The notes under the pieces: model-generated
The model's input: the letters and a program-made list of their open reading frames with translations, nothing else
Told to the model about the DNA's origin: nothing
Databases searched by the model: none
Assembly (NCBI RefSeq): GCF_030653815.1
Contig: NZ_JAURYQ010000008.1
Coordinates: 25,016-89,015, forward strand
Direction: 5' to 3'
Origin: Rhodoferax sp.
GTDB taxonomy: Bacteria > Pseudomonadota > Gammaproteobacteria > Burkholderiales > Burkholderiaceae_C
Length of the DNA stretch: 64,000 bases
Position numbers and translations under genes: made by a program
Shown: positions 1 to 8,498 of the stretch, one piece after another
How the letters are laid out: every line of letters starts with the position of its first letter
How positions within the stretch are numbered: position 1 is the stretch's first letter

Positions 1-55
1 TTTCTTCAGGCTGCGCACTTCCAAGCCAACGGCCCACTTGTTTGAACCAACTCAT
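1..55 (-). CDS. Partial gene, N-terminus only (18 residues visible)
   Basis: An ATG on the minus strand at 55 opens a frame that runs off the left edge of the window, beginning MSWFKQVGRWLGSAQPEE. Its start overlaps the TGA of the upstream flavoprotein gene in an ATGA arrangement, which is typical of translational coupling and is the main reason to believe the gene. Too little is visible to name a family. Confidence 0.5.
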   Translation of the reverse strand, partial: MSWFKQVGRWLGSAQPEE

Positions 56-1197
56 GGTGTGTTCTCCAGCATTTGGGGTGTTTGCGAGCGAGGATTCGCA
101 GAAAACCGCCGGATAAAGCCCTGATCAATCCAGTCTTTCCAGCGCCAAACCCATTGTCCCTCAGTCGACCAGCGCCCCCAGGAAGCCACTGCATAACGCG
201 AACCACACGCCAGCAAGTACAAGGAGCGGCGCTTAGGGCTGTACGGCCGCAATGATCCGCCATTGACTATCGCCATCAGGTTTTCAGCCAAGACGGGGCC
301 CGCATGCACGGCGTGCACCCCGGAGCGGGACATAACGGCATCGGTGCGGGCGCAGACATCACCCACAGCAAAAACATTCAGGTGCGACACACTGCGGTGA
401 TACTTGTCCACCAGGATGTAGCCACGCTCGTCCAGACCAAGTTTGGACAGTCCTAGCCAAACGGCCGGGCGTGCACCCGTCGCGGCAATCACCTGGTCGG
501 CTGGCACAAGGTGACCATCAGCCAATAAAACGCCGTCTTCTGAGCCCACACCGCGTGCAAAATGCAAGCCCAACCCGGCGCGTACAGCAAACCGTTGCAC
601 CCGAGCTTGAACCGCGTTAGCGTGTCCGGGCAGCAATCCGGACTCAGAGGCGACCAGGTCAACATGCCCGTCAACGCCGGCACGTGTAAAGGCCTGTTGT
701 GCGGCAAGCGCCATCTCAACCCCTGCAGCGCCACCGCCGACCACCACCAATTTGTAGTTCTTCTTCGCCTTGGCTGCCGCCAAAATACGCGGCCAACTGG
801 CAAAGAAGTTGTCCAATGGTTTCACCGGTAACAGCTTGTCCCCAAGGGTTTCCAGCCAGGATGTATCGGTTTCGCTGCCAACGTCGAGCGACAGCAAGTC
901 ATATTCAACGTGCAGACCATCGGCAAAGCCAATACAGCGCCTCGCAGCGTCCATGCCGACGATCTGGTCGAGTACCAGACGGGCACCAGCGGCCTGAACC
1001 AATGGATCGAGGTCAACACGACACTGAGCCTGTGTGTAATGTCCCGCAACCCAGCCAGGCAACATGCCTGAATAGTTCTGGTATTTTGAAGGCGTGATCA
1101 GGACAACATCCAGTCCTGCTGGTCGTGTTTTTGCCAAGGCACGAAGGACCGACAGGTGCGCATGGCCACCACCTACTAAAACAAGTCTCTTTGTCAC
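52..1197 (-). CDS. FAD/NAD(P)-dependent oxidoreductase (NDH-2-like, SelD-associated type)
   Basis: A 381-residue flavoprotein of the pyridine nucleotide-disulfide oxidoreductase superfamily. The N-terminus has the FAD dinucleotide fold (LVLVGGGHAHLSVLRAL), followed by YSGMLPGWVAGHY and YDLLSLDVGSET, which match the family that in some organisms is fused to selenide,water dikinase. A second Rossmann motif near residue 150 (VVVGGGAAGVEMA) would bind NAD(P)H, and a late motif NVFAVGDVCA contacts FAD. No redox-active CxxC is visible next to the first motif, so it is more like a type II NADH dehydrogenase or sulfide:quinone-type enzyme than a disulfide reductase. The start is GTG at 1197. It overlaps the next minus-strand gene by 4 bp and is divergent from the Cys-rich cluster. 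The substrate is unknown. Confidence 0.8.
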   Translation of the reverse strand: MTKRLVLVGGGHAHLSVLRALAKTRPAGLDVVLITPSKYQNYSGMLPGWVAGHYTQAQCRVDLDPLVQAAGARLVLDQIVGMDAARRCIGFADGLHVEYDLLSLDVGSETDTSWLETLGDKLLPVKPLDNFFASWPRILAAAKAKKNYKLVVVGGGAAGVEMALAAQQAFTRAGVDGHVDLVASESGLLPGHANAVQARVQRFAVRAGLGLHFARGVGSEDGVLLADGHLVPADQVIAATGARPAVWLGLSKLGLDERGYILVDKYHRSVSHLNVFAVGDVCARTDAVMSRSGVHAVHAGPVLAENLMAIVNGGSLRPYSPKRRSLYLLACGSRYAVASWGRWSTEGQWVWRWKDWIDQGFIRRFSANPRSQTPQMLENTP

Positions 1198-1524
1198 TGG
1201 GTCGCCTAACGCAAATGCGGTTTCATAACCGAGACGATAAAGGCGCGCCGGCGGGCGATAAGAACAGTTCTAGACATTGGGTTCTCTCTGAAGTGGTGAC
1301 GTGAGGTTTAGTCGCGGCAGAACCCAGATTTGTTACACATCACGGACTCAATTGGCGTAGGCGCATGGCTGGTGTGGCCCTTTCGGGGGGCGCGCGGAAA
1401 AGATTTTGATGCCTGTGTAAGTATTTTTGAATGTCAAACGACTATGTCCATGAAAGTCTTGTATTTACTTGACCTTCTGAGTTTTTCCGCAAATGTCGCC
1501 CGTTTCACCTCTCAAGGATTTTTT
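1198..1524. promoter_or_regulatory. Divergent intergenic region between oxidoreductase and Cys-rich genes
   Basis: About 330 bp without a convincing gene, lying between the GTG start of the minus-strand flavoprotein and the ATG of the first Cys-rich gene. It must hold promoters for both directions. A plus-strand frame is open upstream of 1525, but its composition is unlike a protein and the signal peptide begins at 1525. A Shine-Dalgarno-like AAGGA lies about 10 nt before that ATG. I see no clear palindrome or sigma-specific promoter. Confidence 0.4.
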
Positions 1525-1806
1525 ATGAACCATCTCTCTTCCAAAATAGCCAAAACTATCGCCTCCGCCGTCGTCACTGCCGCAGCCCTTTCGGGTGGTG
1601 CTTTTGCGGCTGGTTGCGCTGGCTCCAAGTGTGGCACCAAATCGAGCATGGCCAAATGCGGAGCCTGCAAAGCCAAGTGTGGAGCAGCGATGCCGCAATG
1701 TGCTGCAAGCAAAGCTCATAAAGCCAAGAAGGTGAAGGCCAAGTGCGGTGCCTGCAAAGCCAAATGCGGGACCAAAAGTGGTGGCTGCGCAGCCGTCAAA
1801 CAGTAA
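1525..1806 (+). CDS. Small exported Cys-rich protein with KCGACKAKCG repeats
   Basis: A 93-residue protein. Residues 1-27 form a Sec signal peptide (MNHLSSKIAKTIASAVVTAA, cleavage likely after AFA). The mature part is almost wholly Cys, Lys, Gly and Ala and contains KCG motifs at regular intervals, including two copies of KCGACKAKCG. The start at 1525 is chosen because the signal peptide begins there after an AAGGA ribosome site. The composition recalls the KCG-repeat substrates of HvfA/bufferin copper-buffering systems, but no MNIO (DUF692) modifying enzyme is visible here. It heads a plus-strand run with a second Cys-rich protein, a hypothetical protein, a thioredoxin and CcdA, which suggests that its thiols are kept reduced or otherwise handled in the periplasm. 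Metal binding is inference. Confidence 0.75.
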   Translation: MNHLSSKIAKTIASAVVTAAALSGGAFAAGCAGSKCGTKSSMAKCGACKAKCGAAMPQCAASKAHKAKKVKAKCGACKAKCGTKSGGCAAVKQ

Positions 1807-1842
1807 GCCAAACGTCATTTCTTAACATTCAGGAGCATCACC

Positions 1843-2025
1843 ATGTATTCAATGTCTTCAACTCTCGCTAAAGCTCTGGCAATGGCTGTGGTCACCACGG
1901 CAGCTCTGGGCGGCTGTTCCATGATGTGCCGGGCTTGCGGCGGCAACAAGTGTGGTGCCAAAAGCTCCATGCAGAAATGTGGCGCCTGCAAAGCCAAATG
2001 TGGCGCTTGTGCTGCAAAACAATAG
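1843..2025 (+). CDS. Small Cys-rich putative lipoprotein, paralogue of the preceding gene
   Basis: A 60-residue protein starting 36 bp after the first Cys-rich gene, with an AGGAG ribosome site. The N-terminus is a signal peptide ending in LGGC, which fits a lipobox, so the mature protein may begin with a lipidated Cys. The remainder carries MCRACGG, NKCGAKSSM and QKCGACKAKCGACA, the same repeat type as its neighbour. The pair probably arose by duplication, with one copy periplasmic and one membrane-anchored. Its role is not known. The Cys-rich mature part and adjacent redox genes point to thiol or metal chemistry in the envelope. Confidence 0.7.
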   Translation: MYSMSSTLAKALAMAVVTTAALGGCSMMCRACGGNKCGAKSSMQKCGACKAKCGACAAKQ

Positions 2026-2083
2026 TCTGCATCACTTTTGATTCGCGGTGACTGCTTGGTCACCGGTTTTGATTTTTCAATCC

Positions 2084-2791
2084 ATGACAGCTTCATCCCA
2101 TCTCCGACAGCATTGGCGCGCTGCTTCCGACACGCAGATCGATCTGGCGTTGCGCAGCGCGCGCACCAGCGTTTCAGCGTTCTCCACAGCCACAGCGGAG
2201 CATGGGTCTTTGATTCAGAACTGGATCGCAGGTCGCGAGGTATTGGAGTTTGAACACTACCCGCCGGATGACCTGGTAGACGTGCGCAAAGGCTCCCAGT
2301 TCTACTACCACTCGCACCGCGATGGTGACCAGGAGCACGGGCATTTGCACTTGTTTTGGCATGCCACCGCGACTGGACGTAGGCGGTATTTGAAACCAGG
2401 CCAACCCAGGTGGAATCGCACCGAGCCGACACATCTTTTTGCGATTTCGCTTGATGCGCGAGGTCTTCCCGTTGGCCTGTTCACTGTGAACCAATGGGTC
2501 ACCGATGGCCACTGGTTTGATGCGGCCACCACCATGGATTGTGTTGATCGGTTTGGGATGGGCGAGATGGAAGGCTATGAACACTCATGCAACTGGTTGA
2601 CGGGCTTTGTTCGCTTGTATCGACCGTTGATCAATGAGCTGCTTATACGGCGCGACGGGCGCATGAGGCGTCGATCTAGCCTGGCGAAAGCCCTGCAAGA
2701 CCGGGATCTTGAAGTGTTGAGCTTGACGCCGATTGACTGGATTGCCGACATGGATGCACTGGAGACAGAGTCCATTCGGCGTGGCAGATAA
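2084..2791 (+). CDS. Conserved hypothetical protein (possibly DUF6969-like)
   Basis: About 235 residues from an ATG at 2084. A GTG at 2048 would add 12 residues. The central motif FYYHSHRDGDQEHGHLHLF is rich in His and acidic residues and could bind a metal. Further on, RPLINELLIRRD and a C-terminal segment DLEVLSLTPIDWIADMDAL are visible. There is no signal peptide or membrane segment, so it is probably cytoplasmic. I recall the YHxHR...EHGHxH pattern from a family of unknown function (possibly DUF6969), but this assignment is from memory and uncertain. It lies between the Cys-rich genes and the thioredoxin in one plus-strand run, so it may act on, or sense the same signal as, the Cys-rich proteins. 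Confidence 0.6.
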   Translation: MTASSHLRQHWRAASDTQIDLALRSARTSVSAFSTATAEHGSLIQNWIAGREVLEFEHYPPDDLVDVRKGSQFYYHSHRDGDQEHGHLHLFWHATATGRRRYLKPGQPRWNRTEPTHLFAISLDARGLPVGLFTVNQWVTDGHWFDAATTMDCVDRFGMGEMEGYEHSCNWLTGFVRLYRPLINELLIRRDGRMRRRSSLAKALQDRDLEVLSLTPIDWIADMDALETESIRRGR

Positions 2792-2860
2792 CGTGGCACC
2801 GTTGTCAATCCAACAAAATTGCTGCAACTTGACTGTGAAATACGTTTTAGAAAGGTTCTT

Positions 2861-3241
2861 ATGAAAATTGGAAAACTCATCCTCTCGACGCTCCTTGTCG
2901 TCGGTGCGTTGGTGTCACATGCGTTAGAGATCAAACCGTATTCTGCAACGGCGCTGGAGCAGGCGCAAAAGGCCGACAAACCGGTGGCGCTGCACTTTCA
3001 TGCCGATTGGTGCCCGACTTGTCGCGCTCAAACGAAAGTCTTGCAAGACCTGAAGTCAGAAGCTGGACTGGACATTACAGTGCTGGTGGCCAACTACGAC
3101 ACGGAAAAAGACCTTAAACGCCGTTTCAATGTGCGAGCCCAGTCCACTCTGGTGGTGTTGCATGGTCAGAAAGAGACCTATCGCGTGGTCGGCGATACCT
3201 CACCAGGGGGTCTTCGCGGCGCCTTGAAGTCGGCACTTTGA
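2861..3241 (+). CDS. Exported thioredoxin-fold protein
   Basis: A 126-residue protein from the ATG at 2861, preceded by AAAGG. Residues 1-21 form a signal peptide ending at SHA. The thioredoxin active site is seen in ALHFHADWCPTCRAQT as WCPTC, in the usual place after the first beta strand. The C-terminal half keeps the thioredoxin strand order and a STLVVL strand, though the cis-Pro expected just before it is not obvious. It lies 12 bp before ccdA. Together the two resemble the periplasmic and membrane parts of a DsbD-like reducing relay. Its client may be the adjacent Cys-rich proteins, which is inference from position. Confidence 0.85.
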   Translation: MKIGKLILSTLLVVGALVSHALEIKPYSATALEQAQKADKPVALHFHADWCPTCRAQTKVLQDLKSEAGLDITVLVANYDTEKDLKRRFNVRAQSTLVVLHGQKETYRVVGDTSPGGLRGALKSAL

Positions 3242-3253
3242 CCCGGTGCGACC

Positions 3254-3988
3254 ATGTCCCTTGCATTGACTGTTCCACAAGTTGGGTTAAGCCTGTTTGC
3301 CGGTAGTTTGACCACTTTGTCGCCGTGCGTATTCCCGCTATTGCCTCTGGTATTGGGAGGCGCTTTGCAGGATAACCGCTTCGCACCTGTCGCCATGGGC
3401 GTGGGCATGACAACCTCATTTGCGCTGATTGGCATGGTGCTCGGAGCGCTAGGCCCGGCTCTTGGCATTGACGGTGACACCGTGCGTACAGGCGGCGCTG
3501 CAATGCTGATCGCCTTCGCTGCTGTGATGCTTGTTCCTGCCCTGGGTGAACGATTCACGCAATGGATGTTGCCGATTGCCAGTTCGGCCAACGCGGCATC
3601 AGCCAAGCTCGACAGCGGCTCCTTGTTGGGCGCGCTGATGCTTGGCAGTGTTCTCGGCCTGGTCTGGAGCCCCTGTTCCGGACCATTGCTGGGGTCGGCC
3701 CTGACGCTGGTAGCCAGTGAAGGTGGCGTGGCACGTGGCGGCTTGGTGTTGGGTATTTTTGGCCTGGGTGCAGCGATCCCGTTGGTGGCGGTTGCTTACG
3801 CATCGCGAAGTGGATTTATGCGCGTGCGAGACTGGGTTTTGGCTCGAATCGAAAGCGTGCGATACGGTTTTGCGCTGCTGCTCGGTACCATGGGGGTTGC
3901 GATTTTGACCGGCGGCGATAAATGGCTTGAAGCGCAGGTTCTGCAGTGGTTGCCGGATGCCTGGGTTAATTTCACTGTGGGAATATAG
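3254..3988 (+). CDS. ccdA: CcdA/DsbD-type transmembrane thiol electron carrier
   Basis: A 244-residue polytopic membrane protein with about six hydrophobic segments. It has the two family Cys motifs: LSPCVFPLLPLVLGG near residue 25 and VWSPCSGPLLGSAL near residue 140, whose cysteines carry electrons from cytoplasmic thioredoxin across the membrane. The length is typical of stand-alone CcdA. It follows the exported thioredoxin by 12 bp, so the two probably make one pathway delivering reductant to the periplasm. The last plus-strand coding sequence here appears to be followed by a gene that has decayed (see 3991). Confidence 0.85.
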   Translation: MSLALTVPQVGLSLFAGSLTTLSPCVFPLLPLVLGGALQDNRFAPVAMGVGMTTSFALIGMVLGALGPALGIDGDTVRTGGAAMLIAFAAVMLVPALGERFTQWMLPIASSANAASAKLDSGSLLGALMLGSVLGLVWSPCSGPLLGSALTLVASEGGVARGGLVLGIFGLGAAIPLVAVAYASRSGFMRVRDWVLARIESVRYGFALLLGTMGVAILTGGDKWLEAQVLQWLPDAWVNFTVGI

Positions 3989-3990
3989 CG

Positions 3991-4038
3991 ATGACACGTT
4001 CACCCATTATGAAAGGTTGCATTTTTGTCTTCGCTTGA
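3991..4038 (+). pseudogene. 15-codon reading frame directly after ccdA, possible truncated gene
   Basis: Two bases after the ccdA stop an ATG opens MTRSPIMKGCIFVFA and stops at 4036. The hydrophobic start looks like the beginning of a signal peptide, and the spacing is that of an operon gene, but the frame closes at once and no continuation is recognisable downstream. It is either a degenerate remnant or chance. Confidence 0.3.
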
Positions 4039-4399
4039 ACGACCGCTTTACCGACCCCAGTCTTGACCTCTGACTGACTTCATTGGGCACTGTGCATAAG
4101 GGCACTAAGAAGTCCGTCACGAATGGCGTGTGGCAGGCAATGGATTTGGCAGCCAGTAAGCTGACTTTCGTAACCGGCAGCACCGGGTTGGGTGATGTTC
4201 GATGGCGACGTTCTGTGATCCACTGCTGCTGGCTGGGAACCAAAATCCACATGTATGAAATGATGGTCAGAAAGCAGCCATTCGATTTCGCCGGTGTTGC
4301 ACGGCAACAAATTCAGTGGTCCGACCTGCATCCTGCGACCGGTTCACAAAGACGCTTCTCAGTCGGATAATAGGGCAACGAATTGATGCCACCCAACCC
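4039..4399. other. Intergenic stretch with no supported gene
   Basis: About 360 bp between the end of the thiol-redox cluster and the UPF0149 gene. Open frames on both strands lack recognisable family motifs and credible ribosome sites. It presumably holds the promoter for the UPF0149 gene. I see no clear hairpin or repeat. Confidence 0.4.
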
Positions 4400-5110
4400 A
4401 TGATCACCCCATTCGAACCTTTGACAGAAATTGAGTTGCAAGAACTCGATCAATTCCTGCTCTTTGAGGTGCAGTCTGATGAATCCATGACCTCGGATAC
4501 CCTTGACGGGTATTTGCATGCCATCGCCATTGGCCCTACGTCACTGATGCCTCAACAATGGATGCCAGGCATATGGGGTGAAGGGGACAGCATGATGCCA
4601 CCGGTCAAAAGCATTGAGCAGCTTAACCGCGTCCTGAGCCTGATCATGCGTCACTTCAACAGCATCATTGCTGTAGTGGAGCAACTACCACGCGAGACAT
4701 ACCCCATCTGGTGCACCAGTGAATATCGCGGTAAAGAATACGATGACGCTGAAGGATGGGCCTACGGTTTCACGGAAGGTATGAAACTGTGCTGGAAAGA
4801 TTGGGAACCCCTTTTGAAAACCCCTCAAGGGCAAGCCTGGTACCGGCCAATCGGATTGCTGGGTGAAGACGACTTCTCGCCTGAGCAGGATAAGCAGACA
4901 AAAACACCAGCCCAGCGCGGCAAGCTGGCACTGCAGATCCCCGAGGCGGTTGTGGCCATGTATGAATATTGGCTGCCATACAGGCGCGCTGTCTATGAGC
5001 GACAGGTTGCCAAGTCTATGCAGGGAAAAGTGGGGCGCAATGAACCTTGCCCCTGTGGCAGTGACAAAAAGTACAAGGTTTGCTGTGGTGCAGCTTCAGT
5101 TCTACATTGA
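4400..5110 (+). CDS. UPF0149 (YgfB/YecA) family protein with C-terminal SEC-C zinc motif
   Basis: A 236-residue protein. The ATG at 4400 is chosen because the family N-terminus (LTEIELQELDQFL) follows at once. An upstream in-frame start at 4316 would add unrelated residues. The UPF0149 domain covers roughly residues 10-175, with the typical MTSDTLDGYLHAIAIGP and AEGWAYGFTEGM segments. The last 20 residues (GRNEPCPCGSDKKYKVCCG) form a SEC-C zinc-binding motif like that of SecA. YecA-type proteins are thought to interact with the ribosome or SecA-linked proteins, but their role remains poorly defined. This is the last ordinary gene before the plasmid-derived region. Confidence 0.85.
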   Translation: MITPFEPLTEIELQELDQFLLFEVQSDESMTSDTLDGYLHAIAIGPTSLMPQQWMPGIWGEGDSMMPPVKSIEQLNRVLSLIMRHFNSIIAVVEQLPRETYPIWCTSEYRGKEYDDAEGWAYGFTEGMKLCWKDWEPLLKTPQGQAWYRPIGLLGEDDFSPEQDKQTKTPAQRGKLALQIPEAVVAMYEYWLPYRRAVYERQVAKSMQGKVGRNEPCPCGSDKKYKVCCGAASVLH

Positions 5111-5248
5111 GTCCTGAAATGGGACTGTCCAGCAGAAAATCTCTGATTGCCAACGATGGTGTCATCTATCGGATGTCGAACAAGCGTTTTGACCACACAA
5201 TGCGCCATCCAGATGACGATTTTCGGCTTCGCTTTAATGTGCTCAAAA

Positions 5249-6721
5249 TCAGCGGTAGATCGGCAAGAGGATCGACCGGTTGACCATGACGTTGAACGCC
5301 ATGCCAGGACGAATTTGCAGGGTTGGTGAAATGTTCAGATTCTTTTGCAAAATCTTTGAGCTGACATCGCTCAAGGAATTCATGGCAGCGGCAGAGGCTT
5401 GAGCCGAGCCGGTCGGCGTGTTGAACGCACCCTGGTTTTGCGGCTGCGACTGTTGGGCGGCAACCCCCAAAAACGACACCAGCAGAGCCGATGACCAGGT
5501 TTTCCAGAAGTGGTTATTCACCTGATCTTCCATGCCGGATTGACCCTGACCGTCGGCCGCCGACATGCCGCGCAAGGAAATCCGCGAACCATTGGGCAAG
5601 ATCAGTTCATCCCACGCCGCCAGCACCCGTGATTGACCATAGGCGACATCAGCAGAGTACCTGCCGATCAGGCGCGAACCCTGTGGGATCACCACAGCGT
5701 CTGGTTCATTGGTGGCATAAACAGTCTGGCGGGTTTGGGCCACGATGGTGCCAGGCAGATCGGAATTGATGCCAGACAGCATGACCGCGGGAATGACCGA
5801 GCCGGCCGTCAATTCAAACTCCCCCATTTGAGCCTTGAGTAATTCCGGCAGGTAGCCATTGTCAGCAGCTTCCTTCATGAACGCCCGGTTGCGAGATTGG
5901 GCAACCACAGCCGGGTCCTGACCAACAGGGCCGCCAGCGGCCGGAGTGGCAGGCAAATATCCTGAATTGCTATTTGTACCTGCCATTCCGGAGGGTGAAT
6001 TCACCGTGCGCACGGTCTCGGCAGAGACAGATGCGCGGGCATTCGCAGCGCGCCCATTGGCTGCTGACAGCCTTTGATCCAGACCCCCCACCGGGCGCTC
6101 ATCCTCAGCACCCACGCCCAAGATGCCCCCTGCAGTCGATTTGGCAGCCAGCGCGGAGCCACCCTTGCCGATGTCGGATGTTTCGGCCGAATCAGAAGCC
6201 ATGATGAGACCCTGGAGTCGCTCGTATTTTCGTTTTTGCAGCCACAACCGGTGTGCCTCAGCGGGTGTCGGCGGTGATGCACCGCCGCTGGCCGCTTGAG
6301 CTCCACCAGAAATGCCATTTTGAGCTGACGAGCGGGTTGTTAGCGGCCCTGTCTGTTGACCATCAGGCGTTTGAAAAGTTGTTTGACTCCTGATGGCAAC
6401 GGCTCGCCGCTTGATGTCTTCAGCGTTTTCCTTGTACGGCGCCGATTGACCCGGCGCATCACTGGCCGTCAACTGCTTGTTTGAGTCAGCCTGATCACCA
6501 CTTTTGCCGCTGATCATCACGCCGATCAAAATGGCCGAGGCGACCGTCGAGGCGCCACCCAAAAGTAAAAATTGCCCTTTTTTGGAGAGTCGTTTGGTAC
6601 CGGGTGGCGGCGTATGAATTTCCAGCGGCTGACCAGGGCCATCAATGGCCGCAACATCAATGTCCGCCTGAGCGCTCATCGGATCGTCAGTCGGGGATTT
6701 CTTGCCCAGTCTGAAGATCAT
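5249..6721 (-). CDS. trbI: Conjugal transfer protein TrbI (VirB10 family)
   Basis: A 490-residue inner/outer membrane-spanning component of the type IV secretion core. The start at 6721 is set by an ATGA overlap with the trbG stop. There is a short cytoplasmic N-terminus, one membrane helix at about 48-70 (FLLLGGASTVASAILIGVMI), a long low-complexity periplasmic linker rich in Gly, Ala and Ser, and a C-terminal VirB10 domain from about residue 300 with SVIPAVMLSGINSDLPG and VIPQGSRLIGRY. VirB10 senses ATP-driven signals from the inner membrane and gates the outer-membrane channel. It is the last gene of the trbF-trbG-trbI set and ends 138 bp from the UPF0149 gene, so the plasmid backbone boundary lies in that gap. 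Confidence 0.93.
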   Translation of the reverse strand: MIFRLGKKSPTDDPMSAQADIDVAAIDGPGQPLEIHTPPPGTKRLSKKGQFLLLGGASTVASAILIGVMISGKSGDQADSNKQLTASDAPGQSAPYKENAEDIKRRAVAIRSQTTFQTPDGQQTGPLTTRSSAQNGISGGAQAASGGASPPTPAEAHRLWLQKRKYERLQGLIMASDSAETSDIGKGGSALAAKSTAGGILGVGAEDERPVGGLDQRLSAANGRAANARASVSAETVRTVNSPSGMAGTNSNSGYLPATPAAGGPVGQDPAVVAQSRNRAFMKEAADNGYLPELLKAQMGEFELTAGSVIPAVMLSGINSDLPGTIVAQTRQTVYATNEPDAVVIPQGSRLIGRYSADVAYGQSRVLAAWDELILPNGSRISLRGMSAADGQGQSGMEDQVNNHFWKTWSSALLVSFLGVAAQQSQPQNQGAFNTPTGSAQASAAAMNSLSDVSSKILQKNLNISPTLQIRPGMAFNVMVNRSILLPIYR

Positions 6722-7833
6722 TTGGCACCCCAGTTGAACAAACTGTTCTGCCCTGATTTTTCGCATTGAATGGTTTGCGCGCTGGCACCCACACCAAGCA
6801 CCAGACTGAGTTTGGCCGGCTTGCCATCGATGATGTAGTAGCCGTTCACAAGCCGTGAATTCAGCAACTCGGTCTCATTGTTCGAACTGTTGAACACTGC
6901 GGGTGCATCACTGGCTGCTGTACCGGGCGGCAATTGGATGAACGTGTGCGTGTCATTGGCAAAGACCCGTGCCGGCTTGAAAGCCGCGTCACCCGTGCAG
7001 GTGTAGCCAAAATCCAGCGTGGTTGGATCAAGTTTGCCAACAGACTTGTCTGCGACGACACGTTGGGTCCTGGCTTGTTCTGCGGCCAGTTTGGTGGCGG
7101 CAATCGTTGCCTCAAATTCTGCCTTTTGCCGTGCTGTCGCTTGTGCCTCAGCGCTCAAGTCGCGCGTCATGTTTGCCGGGTCATACCAGCTCACCATGGG
7201 AACATACTCGGTTTTGCTGGACACCAGGTGCATGTAATAGATGCGGCCCTTGTCAGTTGTCACAACCAGGTTGGTTGACAGGCCTGCCTGAGTGGGTTTC
7301 AGCATCATCACCGGCTTTGACCCGGCGGTTGCGTTCTGCATTAGCCAGCGCACCGTGTCGCCAATCGAAACACTGGTCACAGCCTCACCGTCCTGCAGCG
7401 CGACCGAACAGACGTGCAAGGGTGCGCAGGTAATGGTCGGACGTGAATAGCCATAGGGATATTCGACAGCACCACTGGCACCCACCAACGCTTCAGCCAC
7501 GCCCGTTTGTTCCCAGCGTTGCGCCGCTGAAAGCCTTGCGGCATCGGCGGCGGAAAGCTTTCTGATCTGCACCTTGGCAGTTGGCAGCATGGGTGGTGTC
7601 AACACCTCTGACGTTGCAGCGATTGTTTGCTTTGCAGGGGCAGGTTGCAATGGCAGGGCACGAACTGCCGGGAGTATCAGGGTATTCAACGCAGCCGTGG
7701 ACGTCGGGGTCGAAACGTCGGCGCCCATGGCTTCGACGGTGGCTGGTGTGGTGGATAGTGCAGCCGAAGTTGACTCTGCAAATGTGCCCGAAGTCATGGA
7801 AATAATGGCAACAGTGAGGAGGGATGTTTTCAT
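6718..7833 (-). CDS. trbG: Conjugal transfer protein TrbG (VirB9 family)
   Basis: A 371-residue periplasmic component of the secretion core. The start at 7833 gives a clean signal peptide (MKTSLLTVAIISMTSGTFA). A long Ala/Pro/Thr-rich segment precedes the VirB9 domain, recognisable from YPYGYSRPTITCAPLHVCSV, a region with SIGDTVRWLM and LVVTTDKGRIYYMHLVS, and the C-terminal subdomain with LNSRLVNGYYIID. TrbG/VirB9 forms the outer-membrane ring with VirB7 and VirB10. A VirB7/TrbH-like lipoprotein gene is not evident nearby. It overlaps trbI by 4 bp and follows trbF by 11 bp. Confidence 0.93.
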   Translation of the reverse strand: MKTSLLTVAIISMTSGTFAESTSAALSTTPATVEAMGADVSTPTSTAALNTLILPAVRALPLQPAPAKQTIAATSEVLTPPMLPTAKVQIRKLSAADAARLSAAQRWEQTGVAEALVGASGAVEYPYGYSRPTITCAPLHVCSVALQDGEAVTSVSIGDTVRWLMQNATAGSKPVMMLKPTQAGLSTNLVVTTDKGRIYYMHLVSSKTEYVPMVSWYDPANMTRDLSAEAQATARQKAEFEATIAATKLAAEQARTQRVVADKSVGKLDPTTLDFGYTCTGDAAFKPARVFANDTHTFIQLPPGTAASDAPAVFNSSNNETELLNSRLVNGYYIIDGKPAKLSLVLGVGASAQTIQCEKSGQNSLFNWGAK

Positions 7834-7844
7834 GAGGACGACCT

Positions 7845-8498
7845 TTACAGAACTTCTTTTGTCCAGGAGATGGATTTGACGTAAATACCAAAGGGATTCC
7901 AAAGCGCAACTTTTGGGCTTTCCGCCAGCTTGGCATCAATCCCAACCGTGACGACCGCTTTCCAATGCTCCGCAACAGCAGCCGCGCCAGGCTTGGCTTT
8001 TGATTCCACCCACGACACCTGGTAGGTTTCGCCCCCTTGAGGAATGACGGATGAAATTTCGACACGCGTGACAGAGCCATCAACCGAGAACGGCGAGTTG
8101 TCTTTGAAAAATTCATTCAAGAATCCGGCCACGTCGCGCCCCGCCATTGCATACACCCGGTTCAGTGTGACCTGTTGGGCTACAGCATCCGGCAACATGG
8201 AGCGCACGTCTTTGATGAAGGCTGCCAATTGAGCAACCATCAGCCTTTTGTCCAAATCAGCCCGTGCCACCGGGGCAGGACGGGCAACAGCAACAGGCGA
8301 GCCGAGTTGGTCGGTGACCACCACAAACGGCTGAATCTTTGATTGGGATCCGACGAACGCTATGCCCACCACGGCCACCACCGCGACAGCCAAAGAGCCG
8401 GCGGCCATCAGTTGCCAATTGCGCGCGCGTGAGATCAATCCACCGTATCGCTCATCCCACTCCCGGCGAGCGTTGAGGTATGGATTCTGTTTTGACAT
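7845..8498 (-). CDS. trbF: Conjugal transfer protein TrbF (VirB8 family)
   Basis: A 217-residue inner-membrane assembly factor of the mating-pair-formation apparatus. The start at 8498 gives the family N-terminus NPYLNARREWDERYGG. One transmembrane helix follows at about 30-53 (LMAAGSLAVAVVAVVGIAFV), and the rest is a periplasmic NTF2-like VirB8 domain containing FIKDVRSMLPD and VSWVESKAK. It is the first gene of the trbF-G-I segment. Upstream, the AbiE pair separates it from the primase and trbL. Confidence 0.93.
   Translation of the reverse strand: MSKQNPYLNARREWDERYGGLISRARNWQLMAAGSLAVAVVAVVGIAFVGSQSKIQPFVVVTDQLGSPVAVARPAPVARADLDKRLMVAQLAAFIKDVRSMLPDAVAQQVTLNRVYAMAGRDVAGFLNEFFKDNSPFSVDGSVTRVEISSVIPQGGETYQVSWVESKAKPGAAAVAEHWKAVVTVGIDAKLAESPKVALWNPFGIYVKSISWTKEVL

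Noticed and set aside
4007..4252. Minus-strand frame of about 80 codons between ccdA and the UPF0149 gene
   Set aside because: No ribosome site, no family motif and basic, shadow-like composition.
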